NCBI GenBank assembly: GCA_027475525.1
Contig: JAMWFC010000032.1
Location: 1,612,001-1,676,000 of the forward strand
Direction: 5' to 3'
Length of the DNA: 64,000 bases
Source of the DNA: Macrolepiota albuminosa
Taxonomy: Eukaryota > Basidiomycota > Agaricomycetes > Agaricales > Agaricaceae
Part shown: positions 23,158 through 37,477 of the stretch, piece by piece
Layout: every line of letters begins with the position of its first letter
Numbering within the stretch: position 1 is the first letter of the stretch
Translations under genes and position numbers: made by a program
Notes under the pieces: model-generated
What the model was told of the DNA's origin: nothing
The model's input: only the letters and a program-made list of their open reading frames with translations
The model's database searches: none

Positions 23158-25583
23158 TCAATGGCCGACTCCCTTCTCAAATACCGTGGTGCTCTCAACC
23201 TCATCGAAGTTGTAAAGCGGCTCAAGTTTGGCTTTTCGGAAGAAGATATAGCGTTTGATCCAATAGGGCAGGAAAGTCTTCGCCTGATAGCTGATGTGAC
23301 GAGAAGTGGGCACGGCGAAGACATAGTCTAGCTCCTCCAGCGTTCGTTGTTTCGTTTCTTTGACGAAATAGTCAATGCCAAGGCAGGTTCTCAGGGTAAA
23401 AGAAACACGTACCAGGCATGAGGAAGAAGATCATGACAAATGCAACAATGTTCAGACCGGCATAGAAACCGAATGCTGTCATACAGCCAAGTCAATGGAG
23501 CATCTAAATGGTGATCGATTTGACATACCTCCAACCGGTGTGAAAGCAGACTGCATGCGTGGGAAGGTTAATGAAAGCACCGATGCCCAGAACAAATTTG
23601 TCGCTACAGCCCATGACATTCCCATCTCTCTGTGCGTCAAAGGGAAGACTTCAGCGGAATATGTGAAAGGTACAGGACCTTCGCCAGGGGAGTAGAATGC
23701 TGGAATAAAATCCCTAAACATTACACCTCCGGTCATGTAACACCTACAACGTACCGCCGAAAAGGAAGACGAATAGGGCGATGCAGGGAACACGAGCGCT
23801 GTTGCCTTCCGGAATAAAGAATGAAAAGCCGGCAGCTAGTAGCGTCCATGCCATATTTGGGAAAGTGAACAGCAGAAGATTCCGGCGACCAAATGTATCA
23901 ATGGTCTACGAAGCTTCAGCATCGATAGATTGTTGATATGAACACAAACTTACCCAGACAGCAGGAAAAGCAAATAGCCAGTTAACCATACCGAAGCCCC
24001 AGGACGCGAGAAGCGCTTGCTTATTGCTATCACCAGCTAGGGAGAAGATGGTCGAGGAATAGAATGCGATGATGTTGATTCCGCACATCTGTTGAGCAAT
24101 CATGACAACAAAGCTAGCAAGGGTTGCACGGCGGATACGAGGGATGGTAAAAAGCTCGAAGAATCGGGTGGCGTAGTTTGTTCCTTTCATAACAGCATAC
24201 TCTTCCTCCAGCTGCCGGTGGACATAGAAAAGGTCCCTTGCAGCTTGTAGCTCGCTGTTTCGCAGACGTTTAAATGATTTGTATGCGTCACGGTAACGAC
24301 CTTGCTTCATAAGCCAACGAGGAGACTCTGATTCAAATATGATATAGATGGGATTACAGGGTCAACACAATCGAACCAGCTCACCGGGACAAAAATATAT
24401 GAAGAGCGTAAGGGGAATTGCGGGTACAAATGCAGATGCAATCTGGAGACGCCAAGCAATTCTACCAACATCAACAAAAACCAGGTTTGCACTGAAACCA
24501 AGCATTATGCCAAAAGCTGTCTGAATCACTGTCAGAAACGCTAGAAAGGCGGTAGGCGAAATAATCGTACCCAGAGCTGCCACGACATTACCAGACCTCC
24601 TCGAATATTCGCCGGAGTATTTTCAGCGGAAAACACAGGCGATGTAGACGCTTTTGGTCCCATTCCAAGACCGAGAAGCAATCGACAGACCTGGATAATG
24701 ACAATCAGGCGATTATGGTGCTAAAATAGAACACGAACTGACCAGAAGTTGCGGCCAAGTTTGACAGAATCCCTGACCCAAAACAGAAAAGATACAGAAA
24801 ATGCCACAAAAGAACAACGTTCCCCGGCGACCAAAGAAGTGATTCAAAGGATCGGTAAGCCAGCAACCCGCCAAACAGGAAGCAATGTATGGGCTGTACC
24901 AGCAATTTAACCATCGTCCTTTCTTCAAAGGAAAAGAGACTTACCCGGAATTTATTAGACCCACAATCCATTGATTATTTGCAGCGTTAGGAGCGCCCTC
25001 AGCAATGGAAATGCCAAACTCGTCGGGAAAAGACAGATTAGCACCATTAGAACCTGTCTGATCCCATCCCCTATTCAGATACTGGTGAAACCACGTTGGT
25101 ACATGAAAAGTCTCATATTACTCACTGCACAGCGGCGGCGAGACTACACACAACCACAGACATGTATAAGTCTCGCGGCTGAGACCATTTGTCTAGAATT
25201 ATGTGCGTGAGTGGTGTATTATCTGGAGATATATCTTAGGACAGACGTGTGGTTTCTCTGCGTATGACCTCTTTATCATCCTCGTCCAACTCTGGGAGGG
25301 TCTCAAAATCCTTTGGGTTTTGCGCGATGAGAGCACCCTTTCTGAGTAAAGGTGCAATATCCAGCATTTCCCGTTGTCTTGCAAAAGTGTCTACCTGCGC
25401 TAGGAGAGTCTCCTTCGGTATTCCATGCAAAGGATTTTGAATCCTACAGATAACAAGGTTGGTTCGTGGTCAGCGATTGCATCCAGACAGTCTTTACCTT
25501 GCTTGAACATTGTTAGCAAGGTCAATCTTGTGTGGCTGCTCTTTGTCAGGGTGGATGTCGTTCTCCATCTTTTCGGTTGACAT
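23158..25583 (-). CDS. MFS sugar transporter (fungal hexose-transporter family)
   Basis: The gene starts MSTEKMEND at 25583 and ends FEKGVGH at 23158 with about ten short introns. I could follow most joins, for example RRETTH then KWSQPRDLY across 25252-25197 and AAAVQ then [14 protein letters not shown]. Family features of sugar porters (PF00083) are visible: the conserved GRR loop ([10 protein letters not shown]), the [13 protein letters not shown] segment, PESPRWL-like PGESPRWL before the central cytoplasmic loop, [14 protein letters not shown] in TM7, and the [18 protein letters not shown] motif after TM10, then the C-terminal [15 protein letters not shown]. It should be a plasma-membrane proton-coupled monosaccharide importer; the substrate cannot be read from sequence. 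No break was seen. Exon borders in 23330-24900 were not all resolved. Confidence 0.85.
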
Positions 25584-27910
25584 TGGTCAAGAGTCGGAGA
25601 GCGCAAAGAACAGACAAAGGGGGAAGAGAAGAGGGGGAGTTCCGATCCGGTTTAGGCCTTTTAAAAGAAGCACTTCTGATCAGACCAGCGACAGAATCGG
25701 ATCCTGGGGTAGAATACTTTTAGACAAACACCATATTGTCACATCACTCGTGTGGAGCTTGCGTTTGTACGGCGGGATTGCTCCGAGAAGTGCATAACAA
25801 AAACATGGAAATCCTCAATCGTCAACTCTTGTGAGTCCAGACCATGGCAAGAATCGCTCTCGCAGAGAAAAGAAGACATAGGAAACGACCGAAGTCATGT
25901 ATCCATGACCTTATGGTGCGGAAAGTGGTGGAGTTATTGCTATTAATCGATCAGTGGAAATCCCGGGAATGAAAAATCAGTTGTGGAATGATAATCGCAC
26001 ACTGTATCGCCAATCAAAAAAGCTAAATACATATCTCGTCACCGTCACATAAGGTGATGTATTTTTTTTCTGACCTCGTACGTTCGGCGGACCAAGCCTG
26101 TGAAGCGGGTGGCAGATGACGTGATATTTCAATGAACGAAACAGATTCCTTGGCCTGCAGGTGGTGTAACGTTTTGCCTAAAATGGAACACGTCGGAATT
26201 GCACTCGACGAACCAGTTCGACTAAGTACCTGTCCCATTAGAACAAATATCGTGACTATACCGTTACGCAGAATGGAGGAGGCTCTGGTACTGCCAGTCA
26301 TTTCCATAGCGGGAACCCGAACCGGAGACCCGAAGTTTTTTCGATGGCTACATACGTATCAAAGAAGCTCCACAGATGTAGCATGTGGAAAGCTTGACCG
26401 GCCACCAACGGTACGGAGTTACACACGCGTCTTCAGCCGAAGCTGAGACTAGACGGTGGGTCTGAGGTCTGAGGACTACATACATAGTACAAGAGCCTTT
26501 TGTATCCTTATGAATCTGTGGCATTGAGCATTGAATATGAATATTGATTGCATACCGCACTTGTTGAGTAAAAAGCCCAGATTTCGACTTCTGATCTAGA
26601 AAGGACAAGTAATCTTGAAGATTGCGTCTTAGTAAGGGAGTATCTAACCCCGTCTAACGTCATATGCCAACACCTCTTTCATGCGCGGGATAGCCAAATT
26701 TTCAGAACTTTCAGGTGATCTCAAAGTTACTTCTAATTTACTATGCATTTTTGATGAAATAAGAAATAACATGTGAGAGATGTCGGTCGGTCCATGCAAA
26801 GGGTACCAAAAGACTAGGAAGTGAGATTGTCATGACGCCCAGGGGTCACAGTCCAAGTTCTGGCTCAAGCGCTGATTCTGCCGAATCGCGGTCTGCTTGT
26901 TATTGTGAGCATGGCTGACAAGCCGTATGCGAAGCTTCAACGGTCCTCAGCTGCAAACTGTCATGTTCTCTTGAGTCGACGAAAAGATATCCACTTCCTC
27001 AAGTTTACCGCTTTGTTTTGCTTTGGTATTTTATATTTAAGACACTGTATGTATGTATCAAATGATTCTGGATAGCTTGCACACTTGCTGCTGATGCATT
27101 TCACCGAGCTCAGGTGCTTCCACCCTTTTACATGTTCAATGCTCATCAGCTTTGGGTGTCTATAAGTCAAGTATAAAGCCTTCTGTATAATACGCTGAAC
27201 CCAGCCCAGCCCTTTTTCAGAGGCTGAAAGTGAAAGGATGGACACTTGTAGAAAGCAGATTTCACATCGTGACCAGAGTAGCTTTAGTAATGCTTTAGTA
27301 ATTGATCGGGGTCTAGTTGCCTCACTTGACAGAAAAGTGAACTGAATCCATATAATCGTTGTGAAATAGTTTCCAACCGATGAGCGAATTCGAAGAAAGA
27401 AGATCTAAAATTTAATCCATACTGAATTTTGCAGTACAGACTCAAGTACTCAAGTTTCAAGTGTCACCGGTCAGGCTCAGGCTTTCAGGGTCAAGAGCGA
27501 CCACTGAATTTCATTGTTCACCATGCACAAAAGTCGGGGTGATACATAGTGCAGGAGACACTTTCCGTGTTAGTCATGGAGCATACACGGTGCAACGAAT
27601 TCATCATGCTAGTATGGAACACGAGTAATTCTCAAAATATTACGTGACTTCGATGACAAGTCCATGACTTCCGAGGAGTTTCACAAACAGAATCCATATT
27701 TGTGGACCAGATTTCTTGAAAACTTGATGTGTCAATTTCGAAACAAAATCTTCCTCTAGATCTGCCAACTACGCGTAACGTGTTGATGGCGTATAGGTCC
27801 AGTGATCAGTTCTTGTGAACCAAATTCAAAGTATCATCATCCCGGTCATCCGGATGTCTGCTCTATGTAGGTGCTTTTTTTTACAAACCGTAAGGAGCGG
27901 ACCGGTCCAT
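25584..27910. other. Gene-poor intergenic region
   Basis: About 2.3 kb between the sugar transporter's promoter and the 3' end of prp43. Frames are under 110 codons, unsupported by motifs or splice signals, and overlap on both strands. I see no repeats, tRNA-like structure or RNA gene in it. Confidence 0.5.
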
Positions 27911-30797
<2,887 letters not shown>

Positions 30798-31233
30798 CGG
30801 TCATAACGCAGGGTTGGCGAGCTTAATCAGCTTGACAGCTGCCGCGTTGACTCTGCAAAAGTACAGACACTTTGTGACATATTTGGCGGTGCATGACTCT
30901 CATAATGCATAGGTTTTTGGGTGGTACCGATTGCATGCATTAGTCAACTGTACTTACATATAGTTAGTAGCAGATATTCAGCCTTCGCGTTCCAGTTCAC
31001 TCTCGAAATGAAAAAAGGGGGCCGCTCGCTCAACTCAAAGCCGTACGATTGATTAAACGCTATCTATCTATCCATTCCATGGCCAATGGCCAATCATCGC
31101 AGCGCTCTTGACTCATATTGTGGCTTGCAATATATTTGTTTGGATCAGAGGCCGATCTTTTGATCTTGAATTGATCTGGACTGGACGGTGATAAAACTTT
31201 CTACTACTACTTTCACCACACGAGCGACCAACG
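30798..31233. promoter_or_regulatory. Divergent promoter region between prp43 and the tyrosyl-tRNA synthetase gene
   Basis: The 436 bp between two start codons pointing away from each other must hold both promoters and 5' UTRs. A CT/AC-rich stretch lies just upstream of the synthetase ATG. No TATA box at a sensible distance stands out for either gene. Confidence 0.6.
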
Positions 31234-32901
31234 ATGTCGGCGATGGCGACTGAGGAGAAGTTTGAGCTGATCACTAGAAGACTGCAGGAGGTGCTTGGCG
31301 GGGACTCTATCAAAGCTATCTTGGCGGAAGGGCGGACGCCAAAGTGCTATTGGGGCGCGTTGTGATCTCTTTTAGCTCACGATAATGTCTGACAGCGCCT
31401 CTTATATAGGCACAGCTCCCACTGGACGACGTGAGTACTAGACAGATGTTTGTCGTTACAATGGGATTTAATAGCTGTATCGTAACGCAGCGCACATCGG
31501 ATACTTTGTGCCTTTAACGAAGATTGCGGACTTCCTGCGTGCAGATGTTGAAGTATGTGATTATTCCTTCTGCCCAACGCCTCCTTTTCAATTTGTGTTC
31601 TGACTGTTTTAATGTACATCGTATCAGGTTAAGGTTCTGCTGGCAGGTAAGCCCGCTCAATCTGATTTGCAAAATTCACATTCTAAATATCTTCCGGAAA
31701 GATGTGCACGCGTTCCTTGATAACCTCAAGGCGCCCCTGGAGCTTGTCGGGCATCGGACGAAATACTATCAGTACCTCTTGACAGCTGTATTCAAATCAT
31801 TAGGGATTCCAACGTCAAAGTTGCATTTTGTCGAAGGCTCGTCGTACCAGCTCACCAAGGAGTACAACCTAGACAATTACAGGCTCTGCGCTACTGTGAC
31901 GGAGCATGACGCTAAAAAGGCTGGTGCAGAGGTTGTGAAGCAAGTTGAGAGCCCTTTGCTTAGTGGTTTATTATACCCTGGCCTTCAAGCTCTTGATGAG
32001 CAGTATCTTGACGTTGATTTTCAGTTCGGCGGCGTAGATCAAGTGTGTCATCTTAAATCTGCTGGAAGCTATTCACTATAATTTGGTTACAGCGCAAGAT
32101 TTTCACATTCGCTGAACTTTACCTACCACGGCTGGGTTACCGCAAACGCGCACATCTAATGAATGCAATGGTTCCTGGCCTTGCAGGTGGAAAAATGTCT
32201 TCCTCCGACCCTAATTCCAAGATTGACTTCCTTGACGCTCCCGAGGTTGTTCGGAAAAAGATCAAGCTTGCCTTCTGTGAAGAGGGCAACACAGAGGAGA
32301 ACGGCGTGCTATCCTTCATTGAAGCTGTGCTGATTCCTATAAGCGAGTTGCGCATTTCGCGCCTGAAGGGTGACAAAATCTTAGAGCAGGGTACCGGTGA
32401 CCAAAAGCCGTTTATTGCAGACGGCGCGCCTGATGGAACGGTTTTCAGCATCGAACGAGACGAGAAGTTCGGGGGCTCGATGCATTACAAGTCATTCGCA
32501 GAATTGAAGGCCGATTTTGCTTCAAAAGCATTGCATCCAAAAGACCTAAAATCTTCAGTCGCTGCTGCAATCAACAACTTGTTGGAACCAATTAGGACGG
32601 CGTTCCGGGCAGATGAGGAGTGGCAAAAGATAGAGAAGCTTGCTTATCCTGATCCTAATGCGAAGCCCGCAAAGAAGAAGAAGGTGCGTTCACCGACTCT
32701 GCATGAGAGTTCTATCCTGAGTGTTGTCTTCGTTTGATTACCTTCTTACAGGAAAAGGTTTACCATCCACCTCCACCTGGCAAGGGCAAGAGTGTCCAGA
32801 CCCCTGCGGTTAGAACTGTTCAGGACTCCGTTGTAACAGTATCAACTCCTGAGCCAATGCCTGCCGAGACCGCGAAACAAGGACCGGCGCAAACTTCGTA
32901 G
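31234..32901 (+). CDS. TYS1: Cytosolic tyrosyl-tRNA synthetase
   Basis: Seven exons join in frame: 31234-31354, 31410-31430, 31491-31552, 31628-31646, 31702-32042, 32093-32683, 32752-32901, giving 434 residues. It is a class I synthetase: the HIGH-type motif is PHIG (48-51) within TAPTGRPHIGYF and the KMSKS motif is KMSSS (222-226). The tyrosine pocket region contains [17 protein letters not shown] and QFGGVDQRK. A Lys-rich and Pro/Thr-rich C-terminal tail follows. It charges tRNA-Tyr in the cytoplasm. Intron 1 is odd: the join that restores the normal family sequence needs a GC donor at 31355. The only GT-AG alternative (donor 31360, acceptor near 31395) would insert six residues before the active-site loop. 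The gene is divergent from prp43 and convergent with the DnaJ gene. Confidence 0.92.
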
Positions 32902-33113
32902 CAGTTAAAGCCCAGGAGGGGCCGGAAGGCGTATGTGTATGTGATGAGTAGTGCAGATTATCAAATACAAGTGCTAGGTTGTAGATTATGTAGGGGATGG
33001 TTTCAGTGAGGTTGCATGATCATAAAGTGTATCAGGCTCTAGCAGTGTGCAATACGTGTGAGAACAAGCAGGAAGAATAGCATGCCGGAATCTGACCAAC
33101 GTCAGGAGGGATT

Positions 33114-34815
33114 CTATCGGTTCTCGCGCGCACGACTATTCTTTGTTTCGACTTTCACGTACTCGCTCTCTTCATTTGGTACATCATCCTTGCGTGCCGC
33201 CATGAAAGCTTCGCCGAGCACTTGGAGTGCGACGGCACGCAACTGTGCTTTATCACGAGTTATACTGGGGTCTTCAAGCACCTTATCACATGTTTCACGT
33301 AGCACTGATTCAATTTCAAGTTTCGTTCCCTGATGATGTAACGTGATAAATCTAGCAGAGCCATAAGGAAAGAAGGATTATTTACCTTAAAGAGAGCCTG
33401 TAGACCCTTTTCGGCGGCCTGTTCTTCGAGCTTCTTCTTCTCCTCTGGACTAAGATTACCTGCCTTCTCAGCTGCCTGAATTTGGTCAAAAACTGATTTG
33501 AGTTCGATAGCTGATCTCAAAGTTGACACACTAGCGAAGAGGCCGCAGAGGCCGTGTGAATAACGGGGTGAATACTACCTGTCAACGAGACTCACGTTTC
33601 ACTAAAAACATGGTATTTGCCTTGAACGTTATGTATCCATCCTCCTACACCCAAAAAGGTCTGGTTAGTCGCAAGATAGTGCCTTGCCTTAGCTGAATAG
33701 ACAAAGCCGACGGCATGTAAAAGCTCAAGACCATACGATTCGCGCTTTAGTTCCCTGCAGTCTAAAGTCAGGGTAGTATATACAATGAAGGAAATGCGCC
33801 CACTCTGCCTCAAGCTCACAAATTGTTCGCCAACTTGTGGTCACGTCTAAATCAGTTGGCCCCGCAGCTGATTCCGTAAAAATTCCAAGTTTTCTTTCAA
33901 GATTTTCGACTAGCTTTTGAACACGTTCCTTCCGCGCTGCCGCTTTCTGCTAGAACCGTTGAGTTCAGCTTCATCTAAATACAGGACAAACGCACCTCAA
34001 CCGCCTTTTTACGCTCTTTCTCTTCCTTTTGTGCTTTCTCTTCTTCGGTCAGAATCTCTCGCCCCTTGGCGTCCCTGACCCTTTTGACATCTTCTTCACT
34101 ATCTGCCTCGTCTGCCTCCTGCAAGGCTGCTTTCATATCCTTTGCCAGACTGATGTGGCCAATTATGGGCGTAAATCGATCCCCACCAAAGATGGCACCA
34201 AAGACCTCCTCGGGATCGACGAAGCCTCCCTCTGGTGCGCTTTCCTTTGGCCCAAACTCATTGTACTTTCTACGAAGAGTTTCATCAGACAGTGTTTGAT
34301 ATGCTATCGCTATTTGTTTAAAACGCTCCTCTGCATGCGGGTCGTCGGGATTCTTGTCCGGATGGTGTTTGATTGCAAGACGTCCTAACGATGGTATATA
34401 AAGATGTAAATCGTAGTCTGGAATAACACGAACTATAGGCCTTCTTGATGTCGTCAGTTGTAGCATCAATGGCTACACCCAAGATGTCATAGTATCCAGT
34501 CTCCAATGGGCGCTCCTGGGTGCCGATTTTGCGCCCGCGACGTGGCTGTGGCCCGCTTTCGCTTGAAATTGGTCCCTGTGCATTGTTGTGATTGGAACTT
34601 GCGGCGTGATTGACTGATGAGAGCACTTGGCCTGTATAGAATGCATGCGAAATAACCGTTTGACAGGCGAAACAGCGAATTTGAAGAAGAGTGCCAGGGC
34701 GAGGATAGGGTAACGGGACGGCAAACTCAAGATGAGCGTTACATTTGGTATTAGGACAAATTATGGGTATGTGGGGCGCGAAAGGTCGCGAGGGCAAGAT
34801 TGGATACAAGCTCAT
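33114..34815 (-). CDS. DnaJ (Hsp40) co-chaperone with DnaJ-X domain
   Basis: The start MSLYPILPSR is at 34815 and the end SRARENR at 33114, with exon 1 34815-34434, exon 2 34384-33996 and further exons beyond. Residues 1-100 hold a CPNTKC and a CFAC pair, a possible zinc site not usual in J-proteins. The J domain follows: YYDILGVAIDATTDDIKKAY, then the catalytic HPD as KHHPDKNPDDP and the helix IV region YQTLSDETLRRKYNEFG. After it come a charged coiled coil (KAQKEEKERKKAVEV) and a DnaJ-X-type C-terminal domain containing YGLELLHAVGFVYSAKA and WIHNVQGKYH. Caj1/Djp1-type fungal proteins have the same J plus X order; Djp1 helps peroxisomal protein import. It stimulates Hsp70 ATPase through HPD. 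No signal peptide or membrane segment is seen. Confidence 0.85.
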
Positions 34816-37477
34816 TGTAGTGTCCAGTAACTCTCGTCTTCCCTCTCCTCAAACATTCCATCACGTGATGCTTGCCACTTAGGCACACTTTGTCCAGCCC
34901 CGCCCCCCGGTATGTCACAAAGTATTGACTGCAAATCATACTATGTACAGATATATTTGTTGGAGAGTGAAGATACACACGACCCCTCTTGGAAAGAGTC
35001 ATTCACCGTCATTCTGAGTCACAGCTGCCACACATTCATTTTTGTCAGCACTAGACCGAAATCAATTTTGCATTTATCCGAATGGACGATCTACGATCTA
35101 CGAACGTCGCAAGTCGAGCGAATAATGAATTTCCTCAGGTGTATCGACTATTCACCCACGACCTGTCCAACCCAACTTGAACCTGAACCTTGTACGAGAA
35201 TCTCCTGTAAGGCTTGGAATCGGCGGATCTGAGCGACCATACGTGATTCTTCTCGTTCGTACTGAGATAGATGATACACATCTTCTCCTAGGAGGCTAGT
35301 TATAGGTGTCAGGACGACCTTGATTTGGTCTATGAACAACTATTCGAATGCGTACAAAGCCTAATAGGAGATGGCGTATACAACATGAGGTCGCAGAGAA
35401 ATCCAACTACCATCCTCTGTCATGCTTCAATTACAGTAACGTTGGAGATTAGCGCTTGCAAGGAATTTCCTATCTGGCTTCCTGCTCTGGTACTTCCCAG
35501 GATATCGTTCGTTGGTCTCGTTAAAATCGTCCACGCTTGCCGCTTTGGCTGCAGGCATAGTATCTTATCATTTTTTCGCTCCCCGTCCGTGTGCAGACCA
35601 CTGAAGCGCGTTCAAACTTCTAGTGACTAGTTAGTTCATTCACTCCTTTACTCAATGAAAAATAATTCAACGGTCAAACAAAATTTGTGCATTTTAATTT
35701 AAGCATATACATGAAGAGGATAGTGTCAATTGTACGCCCTGTCCCATGAACACCGTTTGTGTTCTCACATATACCGACAACAATCTTGGCTTCGGCCACG
35801 TCAAATGGATAATATTGACAATCAAAACGACAATCACAATGTTCTAAGGTTAGATTTCATAAGTATTGCTGCGGATGATCATTTATTTGTCTCGACTAGG
35901 TTTTAAGTTCCCTGACTGGGTGTCACCCCGAAGCCAATTCAGCCAAGCTAAAAAGATTGTGAGAATCAGGTTTCGCTTCCGCTCTATCTGAAGTGTATCC
36001 CCAAGTTCTAAGTGTCTGTTTCAGAGCTTGGTGTTACTTACATGTATTATCCAGTGCTGATGACATATGGAGCGATCATAAAACTTAGACACTGGACACA
36101 TGGTGTTGTGCAGGCGAACTGCCACTATCTTTTCTCCGTTCGTGAAAAAAAGCAAGTCGATCTCTTAAACGTGTATGCGGGGCTGGAATCCTTTCCTTGG
36201 CTTGTATGGGCATTGACTAGGCTGAACACAGACCTGATCGGTGAATATTTTGATGAATATTCGAAACCCCTGCACCAGTGAGTTCTAGTATGTTCAATTC
36301 CTGCTTGCCAAAATGTTTGGACCCGCCCGATCAAATTCGGCTTCCAAAAAATGACAGGGGACCACAAGTGTAATCAGACACAAATAGAGGGACAAGTTAT
36401 CCGATGGTACCGCGCGAAATCAGCGCTAGCAAATGCCGAAACTGTGAGGGTTGCTATAGTTTGATGTTGCCTTTACTAGAACGTCGCTCACACTTTCGCT
36501 CATAAGTAAGTAGTCGTTTCAACTTTGAAGCTTGCTTGCTCAATTTGTTCCCGTTGAACCCACGTTGCTGTCACGTTCATCGGTTCCGCTCATGCATCAA
36601 AAGGCAGTGCGATCTCTTGTGGAGAAAACCATTGTACCTGTGTCTTCCAAGTTTTGCTCCAGTTCCCTTTTACAACTATTGCCCGTTCAAATTTTCAATC
36701 AGTAAATGGAACTCATACTCGTCCCGATGACCTGTAGCATTTCAGATCAATGACATTCCTGGATAGACAAATTTCATCGATCTCTCTACACAGTCCCCGA
36801 AGCCTGAGCATCTGTATTCGGAAGGAATCTCACAACGGGTGACATTTGATCTGGTTCCATACCTACTTACGATTGGTATACTGCCTTGTCAATGATCGAT
36901 TATTGAAAACGAGTACATAAGTCACAGGCACACAGAAGGTTAATGTTTCCCGGCTTCTGTGACACTGAGATCTTGAGATATAGCTGACCATCTTCCTATA
37001 GTTGACGCGAAAATCGCCGCCGATTGCGTACAACTGGTACAGCCCTACGGCGAGTGCGAACAAGCGGACCCGGGCTACGTCACATTGAATTAGACCGATC
37101 AAGAAAAGTAGGAAACTTCGCCACTGTGTCCATTCCCTGCGAAGATTGAATGTTGAACATTTGTCAGTTTTCTACCAACATAAGTTGGTTTTAGTTCTCA
37201 TACCGCTATGGTGAACAACCGGATCTAATGGAGAGATCTATTCCTGTATTCTGTATGTCAGTGCCAATCTGTGGCAACCGAGATCTTACTCCCGCGAATC
37301 CCTCTGCACGGAAACAACCCTTGGATCTCTTCCCTGATGCATTCAAGCAATATCTGGGAATATGCCATGATTTGGAACGTTTCCGGCTAGGCCGAGAATA
37401 GGCACTCTGGCCGAGCTTAAAATGTATGCTTTCGACAAAAGTTTGAGTATCACTCCAATCCCCTTCACGTCTTCAAA
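34816..37477. other. Gene-poor intergenic region
   Basis: This stretch lies between the DnaJ promoter and the prenyltransferase gene. One possible small minus-strand gene is listed separately at 35148-35605. An 89-codon plus-strand frame at 36012-36281 has a plausible soluble composition but no domain or splice context that I recognise. The rest is AT-rich with nothing further seen. Confidence 0.45.
35148..35605 (-). CDS. Possible small multi-exon gene of unknown function
   Basis: Reading the minus strand from an ATG at about 35603 gives MPAAKAASVDDFNETNERYP and a further two dozen residues, then a GT-AG intron can be placed (donor near 35468, acceptor near 35396). A second exon ends in a GTCGTC donor near 35324. 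A third, from about 35294 to 35148, reads YHLSQYEREESRMVAQIRRF and on to VGQVVGE before a stop. The three pieces keep phase, giving roughly 100 residues with a helical, charged C-terminus. I do not recognise a family. Exon borders are guesses, and the whole could be a chance reading. Confidence 0.3.
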
